Of a DNA stretch of 64,000 nt, positions 18,880 to 26,562 are shown in pieces (the stretch's first letter is position 1; each line of letters begins with the position of its first letter). The DNA is from DATIUV01 sp049322755 (lineage in GTDB: Bacteria; Pseudomonadota; Gammaproteobacteria; Burkholderiales; UBA6910), in contig JBMOQX010000053.1 in NCBI GenBank assembly GCA_049322755.1, positions 62,001-126,000 on the forward strand, in the 5' to 3' direction. Position numbers and translations under genes: made by a program. The notes below the pieces were generated by a model. That model was not told where the DNA came from. It ran no database searches and worked only from the letters and a program-made list of their open reading frames with translations.

Positions 18880-19881
18880 CTACGCGGCGTCGCTGAAGAT
18901 CACCACGCCGCCCAGCTCGGGCGGCGCCGTCACCGCGATCGCGCGCTCGCCGAACGGGTGCGTCGCGAACTTGCCGTCGTGCAGCACCCGCTTCGTTTCC
19001 CTGAGATCGGAGCTCAGCAGCACGTAGCCGGCGACCCACGGTAGCGCCGGCGGCTTCAGGTTGAGCGCCTGCCCGGTGGCCTCCGGGCCCCAGATCAGCA
19101 CGTTGCCGCGGGCGCTCGTGAGCCGCCAGCCGCGCGCCTCGCGCTCGGGGCCGAGGCCGGTGAAACGGCGGTAGCGCCCGGCGGCTTCGTCCGGGTCCTG
19201 GACGCAGAGGATCACGCTGCGCAGGCCCACCGCGCGGTTGCGGTGGGCGAGCCAGCGGTTTTGCCACACCAGCTGCGGCGTGTGGTGGCGGCAGAACTGG
19301 ATGCGCCCTTCGGGCATGGTGCCGGGCGGCACGCGCACCACGGTGAAGCGCGCGGTGTCTTCGCCTTCGGGCGTCCCGATCCGCCGCTGCAGCGCCACCG
19401 GGTGCAGCGGGTTGAACTGCTCCCGAGCGAGGCGGGTATGATCGCCGTCCGGATCCTGAGTGCCGAACGCCACCAGGTGAACACCGACGTAGCGCGCGAT
19501 GGCGGCGTTCAGCTGCGCCGCCATCGGCGTGTCGGCGAGGGGGGAGAGGAACTCGACGTACCCGCGCCGGAACATGACGCAGCGGTTGCCGGTGCCGGCG
19601 GGCGCCAGCGGGCCATCCGCTTCCGTGCGGTGCTGCTGCTCGGAGAACGGAGTCACCGTGAAGCCCAGGCGCTCCAGCGCCTTGCGCGCGGCCTCGGGAT
19701 CGGGGACGAAGTGGGCGACGTGATCCAGGTTCAGCTCGCCGGGCCCGGGCAGCTGGGCGCGGACCACTGCGGGAAGCGGCTCTGCCGCCGGCTCGGCCTG
19801 CGCGGCAGGCGCGTCTTCCCTCGGCCGCCGGGGCGCCTGCGGCGCGGCGTCTTCGACGGGCTCGCCGGCGGTTTCGGTCAT
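18880..19881 (-). CDS. Glyoxalase-like (VOC fold) domain protein
   Basis: The 333-residue protein has a charged, proline/alanine-rich N-terminal extension of about 45 residues (EDAAPQAPRRPREDAPAAQA), then a VOC-type region starting ELNLDHVAHFVPDPEAARKAL. The repeated beta-alpha modules and VRVPPGTMPEGRIQFCRHHT resemble the Glyoxalase_3 group. A metal-binding His is likely in LDHVAHF. It is the last gene of the dioxygenase operon and overlaps the RidA gene by 4 bp. The reaction is unknown; lyase, isomerase or extradiol-type chemistry on a pathway intermediate is possible. Confidence 0.8.
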   Translation of the reverse strand: MTETAGEPVEDAAPQAPRRPREDAPAAQAEPAAEPLPAVVRAQLPGPGELNLDHVAHFVPDPEAARKALERLGFTVTPFSEQQHRTEADGPLAPAGTGNRCVMFRRGYVEFLSPLADTPMAAQLNAAIARYVGVHLVAFGTQDPDGDHTRLAREQFNPLHPVALQRRIGTPEGEDTARFTVVRVPPGTMPEGRIQFCRHHTPQLVWQNRWLAHRNRAVGLRSVILCVQDPDEAAGRYRRFTGLGPEREARGWRLTSARGNVLIWGPEATGQALNLKPPALPWVAGYVLLSSDLRETKRVLHDGKFATHPFGERAIAVTAPPELGGVVIFSDAA

Positions 19882-20294
19882 GGGCGATGCGGGGCGCCGC
19901 CGGTCCGGCGGCAGACGAAGTCGATTTCCACCAGCGCGCCGCGGGCGAGGCCGGCGACGCCGACGCAGGTGCGCGCCGGGCGGCGGTCCTCGGGGAAATA
20001 CTGCGCGTAGACGGCGTTCATCGGCACGTAGTCGCGTTCAAAATGGGTGAGGAAGACGCGCGCGCTTAGCACGTGCTCGAAGTCGAGGCCGATGCCGGCG
20101 AGCACTGCGCCCAGGTTCTCCAGCACCTGGCGCGTCTGCGCCTCGATGCCTTCCGCCAGCGGGCCGCCGGGATCGTGCGTGGCGAACGGCATCTGCCCGG
20201 TGACGAACACCCAGCCGTCCGCCTCCACCGCGTGGGAGAAGGGGGCCACCGGGTCCGGCGCGCCGCCCACCATGTGGCGGATGATGTCGTTCAT
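19878..20294 (-). CDS. RidA-family (YjgF/UK114) protein
   Basis: This 138-residue trimeric-fold protein shows GWVFVTGQMPFA, QTRQVLENLGAVL, SARVFLTHFERDYVPMNAVY and the end ARTCVGVAGLARGALVEIDFVC. The arginine of the RTCVGV motif corresponds to the residue RidA uses to bind imine substrates, so deaminase activity is plausible. Its ATG overlaps the stop of the upstream dehydrogenase (TGATG), and its end overlaps the glyoxalase-like gene. Within a catabolic operon it may hydrolyse an enamine, imine or similar intermediate. Confidence 0.9.
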   Translation of the reverse strand: MNDIIRHMVGGAPDPVAPFSHAVEADGWVFVTGQMPFATHDPGGPLAEGIEAQTRQVLENLGAVLAGIGLDFEHVLSARVFLTHFERDYVPMNAVYAQYFPEDRRPARTCVGVAGLARGALVEIDFVCRRTGGAPHRP

Positions 20295-21292
20295 CAGTAG
20301 CCCCTCGCGCGGTTGACGCGGTTCTTGAGCGGCTTGCCCGCCAGCAGTCGGGCCAGGTTGTCGAACACCAGGTCCATCGTGTGGGCCATGTAGCGCTCGG
20401 CGTCGTCCGACGAGACATGCGGCGTGATCACCAGGTTGGGAGTGTCCCACAGCGGCGAGTCGGCGGGCAGCGGCTCCCTCGGGAACACGTCCAGGACGGC
20501 GCCCGCCAGTCTGCCCGCGGCCAGCCGCTCGCGCAGCGCGTCGTAGTCCACCACCGCGGCGCGGGCGATGTTCATAACGCTCGCGGTGGGCGGCAGCAGG
20601 TCGAGCCGGCGCGCGTCCAGCAGGTTGCGGGTCTCGGCGGTGAGCGGGGTCGCGACGACGACGAAATCCGCTTTCGGCAGCACGCGGTCCAGCTGCGCCG
20701 GCTTCGCCACCCGTTCGGCGTAGCGCGACGCCTTGCCGCTGCGACGCACGCCGATCACGCGGATGCCGAGCCGGCGGGCGGCGTGGGCGGCGGACTCGCC
20801 CATGTCGCCGAGTCCGATGATGACGGCGGTCTTGCCCTCCGCCGGCGTGGTGAAGATCTGTTGCCAGCGCCGCTGCCGCTGGTTGGTCAGGATCTGCGGC
20901 ATGCGATCGTTCAGCATCACGAACGCCATGGTGGCGAACTCGAACGCCTTCCGGCGATGGACGCCGCTGTTGTTGGTGAAGGCGACGTTGCGCGGCAGCC
21001 AGTCCAGCGGAAACCACTGGTCGATGCCGGCGCCGGTGGCGTGGATCCACTGCAGGCGCGGTGCCAGCTCCGAGAGGCGCTCCCGCGCCGGCGGGTTCGA
21101 GCCCACATAGACGTCGGCCGTTCGCAGCGCCTTGGCGAGCTTGTCGCCGTCCCAGCCGATGGAAACCTTCACGCGGCGGGCGAGCTTCGGGTGCCGCCGG
21201 GCCGCGGCCCGGTACACGGCCTCGGTCATGTGGAACACCGGGGCCTTGCTGCTCACGTTCTCGAGATGCACGTGCAAACGACTGCCGGCCAT
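20294..21292 (-). CDS. D-isomer-specific 2-hydroxyacid dehydrogenase
   Basis: The 332-residue NAD(P)-dependent enzyme has the Rossmann motif TAVIIGLGDMGESAAHAARRLG near residue 150, the conserved ADFVVVATPLTAETRNL helix, ASVMNIARAAVVDYDAL, and the catalytic end DTPNLVITPHVSS. The usual active-site residues (R, E, H) fall in these blocks. I chose the ATG at 21292; a longer frame would run into the dioxygenase beta gene. It reduces a 2-oxoacid or oxidises a 2-hydroxyacid; which acid is not evident. It is translationally coupled to the RidA gene. Confidence 0.9.
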   Translation of the reverse strand: MAGSRLHVHLENVSSKAPVFHMTEAVYRAAARRHPKLARRVKVSIGWDGDKLAKALRTADVYVGSNPPARERLSELAPRLQWIHATGAGIDQWFPLDWLPRNVAFTNNSGVHRRKAFEFATMAFVMLNDRMPQILTNQRQRRWQQIFTTPAEGKTAVIIGLGDMGESAAHAARRLGIRVIGVRRSGKASRYAERVAKPAQLDRVLPKADFVVVATPLTAETRNLLDARRLDLLPPTASVMNIARAAVVDYDALRERLAAGRLAGAVLDVFPREPLPADSPLWDTPNLVITPHVSSDDAERYMAHTMDLVFDNLARLLAGKPLKNRVNRARGY

Positions 21293-21330
21293 GTTTCCGC
21301 CTGAGGAAAAAACGCGCAGTGTAACGGGAG

Positions 21331-21846
21331 TCAGAGCGGCAGCACCAGCATGGTGACCACGCGCGCCGAATCGCACGCTGCCACCCGGCGCCGGAGACGG
21401 GCCTCGCCGCCGTCGAACACGATCTCGTCGAGAAAGCGGCCGGCGGCGAACAGCTCCTGGGTGCCGTCCTGCCACGTGCGCACCACCATGAAGTTGGTCT
21501 GCGCCACGAGGGCGCCGCCGCTGCGGCCGGTGACTTCGGTCGGGCCCAGCAGGTGGCGGTAGCCGTGGGGCTGGAACACGTTGGCCTCGCGGATCGCGCC
21601 GACGCGGTCCTTCAGCATGTCGCGGTTGTCGCAGAACATGACGCCGATGGGCCGGCCCAGGCGGTGGTCCTCGCGGGAGATGATCTGGTAGAAGCCACGC
21701 TCGGTGAAGAATTCCGGCCACTCTTCCAGCCGGTCCTCGTCGATGGCGTGGGCGTAGCGCACCATCAGCCGGGCGACGGCTGCCAGTTCGGCCTCCGTCG
21801 CCGCCGCGTCGCCGGTGGGGATCACCGCGTGCAGGACGCTAGACAT
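21331..21846 (-). CDS. Aromatic-ring-hydroxylating dioxygenase, beta subunit
   Basis: The 171-residue protein is the small, non-catalytic subunit of a Rieske oxygenase (NTF2-like fold). Recognisable parts are VARLMVRYAHAIDEDRLEEW at the start, then MFCDNRDMLKDRVGAIREANVFQPH, which matches the conserved small-subunit block, and TNFMVVRTWQDGTQELFAAGRFLDE. It overlaps the alpha-subunit gene by 8 bp, as expected for a hexameric alpha3beta3 enzyme. Confidence 0.93.
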   Translation of the reverse strand: MSSVLHAVIPTGDAAATEAELAAVARLMVRYAHAIDEDRLEEWPEFFTERGFYQIISREDHRLGRPIGVMFCDNRDMLKDRVGAIREANVFQPHGYRHLLGPTEVTGRSGGALVAQTNFMVVRTWQDGTQELFAAGRFLDEIVFDGGEARLRRRVAACDSARVVTMLVLPL

Positions 21847-23098
21847 GCATCAGCTCCCGGTAGCGTTTCCAGAAGCCGCGCACCGAGGTCTCGGTGGCGC
21901 GGGTGGCCTGGGGGCCGACGCCCTTGCCGCCCATCTCGATCACCGCGACGTTGTCGAGATCGCCGCGGATGCCCTGCTGGACGAAGCTGCCGATGGCGCC
22001 GTCTTCCATCGACACCAGCCCGGCGGGGCCCACCAGATTGCTCTGCTTCACGCGCACCGCGGTCTGCTCCGGCGTGTCCTCCTCGAAGCCGAGCAGGGTC
22101 CACACCAGCTCGCACTCGCCCGGACCGCGGGTGATGATCTGGCGCGTGCCGAGGGAGTTCATGATCTGCTGCAGCACGAAGCCGGGGAAGATGCTCTGGA
22201 TGGCGTTGGTGATCTGGTCCTCGTACTCCATCCACTGGTCGATGAGCGACGGGTCGTTGAGGCCGTAGTCTTCCTTCATCGCCCGCAGAATGCCCGAGCT
22301 GTAGGCGGCGTCGCCCCGGTCGGTATAGCGTTTGGTGAAGGTGAGGTGGTGCCAGCTGCGCTCGTCCTGGCGCGTGCCGCCCTCGGCCGACAGACGGTTC
22401 AGCTTGAAGGTGGAGAAGAACGCGTGCAGCAGGCTGGGATGGTAATTGTCGCGGCTGTTCTCGATGTAGAGCTTCCAGTTGTTGTGCATCCACTGGCTGT
22501 AGCGGCCGAGGATCTTCACCTTCCCGTGAAGGGTGCGCTCGATGTGCTGCACCATCACCGGCCCCAGGTAGTCGGCGAGCGGCGGCGTGTCCTCGGCGAA
22601 GGTGCCGAACACCAGGCCGCGCAGCGTCTCCACGCGCAGCCGTCCGAGGCGATGCCGGGACTTGTCGAAATCGTCGGGCATGCCGCCTTTCTGCTGGATG
22701 CCCTTCTCGAAGGCGACGCTCTTCAGGTTGCCGTCGAAGTCGTAGATCCAGTTGTGGTAGGGGCACACCAGGTTCATGCGCGGCCGGTGGCCGCGGGTGT
22801 CGTAGCAGATGATGGAGCCCTTGTGGACGCAGCGGTTCACCAGCGCCGCGACGCCGCCGTCCTCCTTGCGCGCGACGATCACCGGCGTGTCGCCGACCCG
22901 GGTGGTGATGTAGTCGCCCGGACCGGGGATCTCCACTTCCAGGCACAGGAAGTTCCAGGTCGGGCCGCGGAAGATCAGGTCCTGCTCCCAGGCGTAGATC
23001 TCGGGATCGCCGAAGACCTGCAGCGGCACGCGGGTGATGCCCTCGTCGGGCCAGCGCAGAAGCTCGGCCATCGGCCGGGCGGCAACGGCTTGGCTCAT
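21839..23098 (-). CDS. Aromatic-ring-hydroxylating dioxygenase, alpha subunit
   Basis: The 419-residue catalytic subunit has a Rieske cluster site at residues about 85-110 (RCVHKGSI then CPYHNWIYDFDGNL, i.e. CxH-N17-CxxH) and a mononuclear iron site marked by NNWKLYIENSRDNYHPSLLH. Overall it looks closest to the anthranilate/salicylate hydroxylase branch (ITTRVGDTPVIVARK), judged from memory only. No ferredoxin or reductase gene lies in the operon, so electron transfer must come from elsewhere. It follows the transporter genes and precedes its beta subunit. Confidence 0.94.
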   Translation of the reverse strand: MSQAVAARPMAELLRWPDEGITRVPLQVFGDPEIYAWEQDLIFRGPTWNFLCLEVEIPGPGDYITTRVGDTPVIVARKEDGGVAALVNRCVHKGSIICYDTRGHRPRMNLVCPYHNWIYDFDGNLKSVAFEKGIQQKGGMPDDFDKSRHRLGRLRVETLRGLVFGTFAEDTPPLADYLGPVMVQHIERTLHGKVKILGRYSQWMHNNWKLYIENSRDNYHPSLLHAFFSTFKLNRLSAEGGTRQDERSWHHLTFTKRYTDRGDAAYSSGILRAMKEDYGLNDPSLIDQWMEYEDQITNAIQSIFPGFVLQQIMNSLGTRQIITRGPGECELVWTLLGFEEDTPEQTAVRVKQSNLVGPAGLVSMEDGAIGSFVQQGIRGDLDNVAVIEMGGKGVGPQATRATETSVRGFWKRYRELMHV

Positions 23099-23147
23099 GG
23101 TTTCCTCCTCGAACGGCGCAGCGGCGGCGCCGGCGGCGCGGGGAGCG

Positions 23148-24143
23148 CTACCGGCCCATCATGACCTTGGCCTTCTTGAACGGCTCCGGATCGAAGGCGC
23201 TGTCCGGCACGTCCTTCCTCACCGAGCCCGACTTGCGGAACACCTCCACCATGCCGCGCATCATGGTCAGATCGCGCGGCTCCATGCTGGCGACGTAGAT
23301 GCGCGGCCACTGGCTGGCGTAGGCCTTGGCCTGGGCCGGCTTCAGGTTGGCGCGTTTCTGCAGGATCTCCGCCACCTTGTCCGTGTTCTTCTCGCCCCAC
23401 TCGGTGGCCTTGATCATGCCGGCGACGAACTTGGCGGCCGCCTCCGGATTCCTGGTCAGGTAGTCGGTGTGCATGATGCCGATGCCGATCACCGGCGCCG
23501 CGGCACCGCCGGTCAGCTTGCGCCACTCGTCGACGTAGCCGCCGAGCCGGCGCAGCTTGGTCTGGTCCTGGATCGAGGAAATGGTGGTGGCGCGCAGGGC
23601 GGAGGCGGCGATGTCGCCCTGGCTGAGGAACGCCGCCAGCCTGGGCTCGTTGCCGCCCACCACCTCATAGTCGCCGGGCTTGAGGCCGTAGTTGCCCTGC
23701 AGCAGCGCCACCGCCAGCGCGTGCGTGGCGCTGCCCGGCGGCGACATCCCGATCTTCTTGCCCTTGAACTCGGCCATCGACTTGATCGGCGACTTCTCCA
23801 GCACCACGAAGTCCACCGCGGCGATCTGGGTGGCGAGGATGATCTTGATCGGCACGCCGTCGGCGGCGATGTTGAACGCGCCGGCAGCGCTGGCGCCGAA
23901 GGCGACGTCGATGGACTGCGTGACGATGGCGCGGGTCGGGCCGTTCACGTCGGAGAACTTGACGTATTCGACGTCGAGCCCTTCCTTCTCCAGGAACTTC
24001 ATCTCCTCCAGCACCGAGCCGAAGCCGACGCTGACGCCGCTGGTCCAGTAACCCAGCTTGATCTTGTCGGCTGCAAGGGCCGGCGCGGCGATCATCGTCA
24101 GGCCGGCCAGCAGCAGGACGGCGCGCAGTCGTTTCACGAGCAT
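23148..24143 (-). CDS. ABC transporter substrate-binding protein (NrtA/SsuA/ThiY type)
   Basis: This 331-residue periplasmic protein has a signal peptide ending APALAA, then KIKLGYWTSGVSVGFG and a two-lobed NMT1/SsuA-like body with VTQSIDVAFGASAAGAFNIA and FKGKKIGMSPPGSATHALAV. Relatives bind nitrate, sulfonates, pyrimidines or aromatic acids. Next to a ring-hydroxylating dioxygenase, an aromatic or sulfonated substrate is the simplest guess, but the sequence does not decide. A 132-bp spacer separates it from the permease gene. Confidence 0.92.
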   Translation of the reverse strand: MLVKRLRAVLLLAGLTMIAAPALAADKIKLGYWTSGVSVGFGSVLEEMKFLEKEGLDVEYVKFSDVNGPTRAIVTQSIDVAFGASAAGAFNIAADGVPIKIILATQIAAVDFVVLEKSPIKSMAEFKGKKIGMSPPGSATHALAVALLQGNYGLKPGDYEVVGGNEPRLAAFLSQGDIAASALRATTISSIQDQTKLRRLGGYVDEWRKLTGGAAAPVIGIGIMHTDYLTRNPEAAAKFVAGMIKATEWGEKNTDKVAEILQKRANLKPAQAKAYASQWPRIYVASMEPRDLTMMRGMVEVFRKSGSVRKDVPDSAFDPEPFKKAKVMMGR

Positions 24144-24275
24144 TTATCTTCCCTCCAACACGGGTTGCGACGAGCTGAAAACACGGCAGACGCCCGGCAC
24201 GGGTGCCCGGATGCCTCCCCCGAAGTCAGCCGCGGGGCGCTGCCAGCGGCCTTGGTTGCGCGTGCGGGTGCGCCT

Positions 24276-25076
24276 TCACGTCTCCTGCACGTCCTTTTTC
24301 CAGCGGAACAGGTGATTCTCCAGCGGCCGCAGCACCCCCATCTCCAGCACCGCCATCATCACCACCAGGGTGATGGTCCAGGCGAACACCTGGTCGGTCT
24401 GGATCAGGTCGGCCGCCTGCTTGAGCTTGTAGCCCACGCCGCTCGATGCGCCGAGGGTTTCCGCCACCAGGCTCACGCGCCAGCCGAAACCGAACGCGAG
24501 GCGCGATCCGGAAAAGAAGTACGGCAGGATGGTGGGCACGTAGATCTTGAGCATCACCTTCAGCTTGGTCATCCGCAGGGAATTCGCCAGCTCGATGTAA
24601 TCGGCGTTGACGGTGCGCGTTCCCTGCCAGACGTTGGTGATGATGAGCGGCATCGCCGTCATGTAGACGACGAAGATGGTGGTGGCGTTGGAGATCCCGA
24701 ACCAGATGATGGCGAAGATGGCCCAGATCGCCGACGAGACCGTGTTCATGATCGGCAGGATGGGCTCGAAGAAGGTGCCCACCTTCTTGTTCGAGCCCAT
24801 CAGGATGCCGAGCGGCACGCCGGTGGCCGCCGCCAGCAGGAAACCTACCAGGACGCGGTAGAGCGTGATGCCCAGGTGCTGCGCCAGCTCGCCGCTGGCG
24901 GCGATGAGCTGGAACGCCTCCAGCACCCGCGGCGGGCCCGGCAGGATGTAGTGCGGCGAGCCCAGCGACAGCACCCACCAGACGGCGACGATCAGGCCCA
25001 CCAGGCCGAGCCGCTGCCAGGCGGCGCCGATACGGCTGCCGCGCCCGGGGCGGATGACGCCGGCGGCGGCGCTCAC
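24276..25076 (-). CDS. ABC transporter permease (SsuC/NrtB type)
   Basis: The 266-residue inner-membrane protein has about six hydrophobic segments and the EAA-type coupling loop around YIELANSLRMTKLKVMLKIY with TILPYFFSGSRLAFGFGWR after it. The family core VPLGILMGSNKKVGTFFEPI is conserved. It overlaps the ATPase gene by 4 bp and forms the transport channel for the periplasmic protein encoded next. Confidence 0.94.
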   Translation of the reverse strand: MSAAAGVIRPGRGSRIGAAWQRLGLVGLIVAVWWVLSLGSPHYILPGPPRVLEAFQLIAASGELAQHLGITLYRVLVGFLLAAATGVPLGILMGSNKKVGTFFEPILPIMNTVSSAIWAIFAIIWFGISNATTIFVVYMTAMPLIITNVWQGTRTVNADYIELANSLRMTKLKVMLKIYVPTILPYFFSGSRLAFGFGWRVSLVAETLGASSGVGYKLKQAADLIQTDQVFAWTITLVVMMAVLEMGVLRPLENHLFRWKKDVQET

Positions 25077-25906
25077 GCGTCCTCGCCCTTTGCGTCGGCG
25101 CCGATGAGGCCGCGCATGTGCTGGATGTGCCGGATCATGTCCGGCGCCGTGTAATCCCGGGGCCGCGGCACGTCCAGTTCGACGATCTCGTGCACCCGCC
25201 CCGGGCGCGGCGCCAGCACCACCACGCGGTCCGCCAGCACCGCGGCCTCCTCGACGTCGTGGGTGACGAACACGATGGTCATGTGCAGCATCCCGTGGAT
25301 GCGCAGCAGTTCTTCATGCATCTGCACCCGGGTGAGCGCGTCCAGGCGCGAGAACGGCTCGTCCATCAGCAGGATCGACGGCTCCCGCACCAGGCTGCGG
25401 GCGATGGCCACGCGGCTGCGCATGCCGCCGGAAAGCTGGTGCGGGAACGCGCTCTCGAAACCCTGCAGCCGCACCAGCTCCAGCGCCGCACGGGCCCGCC
25501 GCGCGCGCTCGGCCCGGGGCATGTCGCCCGATTCCAGGGCGAACTCCACGTTGCGCTGGGTGGTGCGCCACGGCAGCAGGCGGTCGTCCTGGAATACGTA
25601 GCCGATCTTGTCCCGGCCGCTGAACCGCCGCGACGGCACGCCCTCGATGCAGACCTGGCCGGACTCCGCCTCCAGCAGCCCGGCGACGATGTGCAGCAGC
25701 GTGCTCTTGCCGCAGCCCGACGCGCCCAGAATGGCCAGGATGCCGTGCTGCGGAACCTCGAAGCTGATGTCCTTGAGGACGTGCAGCTCGCCACCGTCGC
25801 GCGTCGTGAACCACTTGTTGATGTGGCCGAGCGAGATCGCGGGCGGCTCGGAAGGCGCGTCCGCGGATCGCGGATTTTCGTTCACGGCGAGTGTCGGGCT
25901 CAGCAA
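25073..25906 (-). CDS. ABC transporter ATP-binding protein (SsuB/NrtD type)
   Basis: The ATPase has Walker A GASGCGKSTLLHIVAGLL, the Q-loop FQDDRLLPW, signature LSGGMRSRVAIARSL and Walker B ILLMDEPFSRLDA. The start is uncertain: a TTG at 25906 has GGAG six bases upstream and gives 277 residues, while a GTG at 25885 has no evident ribosome site. It is the first gene of a seven-kilobase minus-strand operon that continues through the permease, binding protein, dioxygenase, dehydrogenase, RidA and glyoxalase-like genes. Confidence 0.9.
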   Translation of the reverse strand: MLSPTLAVNENPRSADAPSEPPAISLGHINKWFTTRDGGELHVLKDISFEVPQHGILAILGASGCGKSTLLHIVAGLLEAESGQVCIEGVPSRRFSGRDKIGYVFQDDRLLPWRTTQRNVEFALESGDMPRAERARRARAALELVRLQGFESAFPHQLSGGMRSRVAIARSLVREPSILLMDEPFSRLDALTRVQMHEELLRIHGMLHMTIVFVTHDVEEAAVLADRVVVLAPRPGRVHEIVELDVPRPRDYTAPDMIRHIQHMRGLIGADAKGEDA

Positions 25907-25972
25907 CGTTTGCTCCGTGAGTCGTTCGGAAACGCCGGGACGGCAGCGTCCGACCAGCGGACCGAGCTGCGA

Positions 25973-26061
25973 TTCAAGTTCTGTGCCAAATGCGCCAAGA
26001 CCCGCGGGGCCGCTTCGCGCATGCTCGTCGGCGTCGGCGCCCGGCTGCCAGTTTCGCACCA
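25973..26061 (-). promoter_or_regulatory. Possible sigma-54-like promoter region of the dioxygenase operon
   Basis: Two near-matches to the -24/-12 pattern occur on the minus strand. TGGTGCGAAACTGGCA (26046-26061) keeps GG-N10-GC but has two weaker positions. TGGCACAGAACTTGAA (25973-25988) matches the -24 half perfectly but has GA instead of the -12 GC. Either could be degenerate or fortuitous, and no sigma-70 promoter was obvious in the 233-bp spacer. Confidence 0.3.
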
Positions 26062-26139
26062 AACCCGTGCGCGGAAAAGCTGCACTGCACTGCGCGGATG
26101 CGCCGCGCGCCGCATCCGCGAGGGCGGCCCCGGCGCGCG

Positions 26140-26562
26140 TCAGCTCTTGGGCGGCGCCGTGTAGTAGGTGCCGCGGCCGCTGGCGACGGGCGCGCCTTCC
26201 TGGTCCAGCACCTCGCCCTCCGCGACCGTGAAGGTGCTGCCCAGCTTCACGATCCGGCCGCGCGCGGTGAGGTTGCCCGGCATCGCGGCGCGGTGATAGT
26301 CGACGCGCATGTCCACGGTGGGGAACGGCCGGCCCAGCTTGGTGGCGATGGCCCAGTCCGCAGCCAGGTCCACCAGCGCCGCCAGGATGCCGCCATGGGT
26401 ATAGCGGCGTTCCGGGTTCACCACGAACTCCTCGCGCCAGGTGGCGATGACCTCGATGGTGCCCTCGCCGAAGCTGTTGACCTTCAGCCCGAGCCACTGG
26501 TGGTAAGGCCCGCGGGTGATCATCGCCTGGAGTTTGTCCAGCGTCAGCGCCTCGTCAGCCAT
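26140..26562 (-). CDS. PaaI-type hotdog-fold thioesterase
   Basis: The 140-residue protein has the hotdog pattern with NPERRYTHGGILAALVDLAADWA, where the HGG turn and the acidic residue on the central helix form the usual catalytic site, then VDMRVDYHRAAMPGNLTARG. Such enzymes hydrolyse aromatic or medium-chain acyl-CoA thioesters. Its ATG overlaps the acyl-CoA synthetase gene by 8 bp, so ligase and thioesterase are made together. This fits CoA recycling in a catabolic route. Confidence 0.92.
   Translation of the reverse strand: MADEALTLDKLQAMITRGPYHQWLGLKVNSFGEGTIEVIATWREEFVVNPERRYTHGGILAALVDLAADWAIATKLGRPFPTVDMRVDYHRAAMPGNLTARGRIVKLGSTFTVAEGEVLDQEGAPVASGRGTYYTAPPKS

Noticed and set aside
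25900..26115. 71-codon minus-strand frame in the operon leader
   Set aside because: It has no recognisable motif or good ribosome site and overlaps the proposed start of the ATPase gene.
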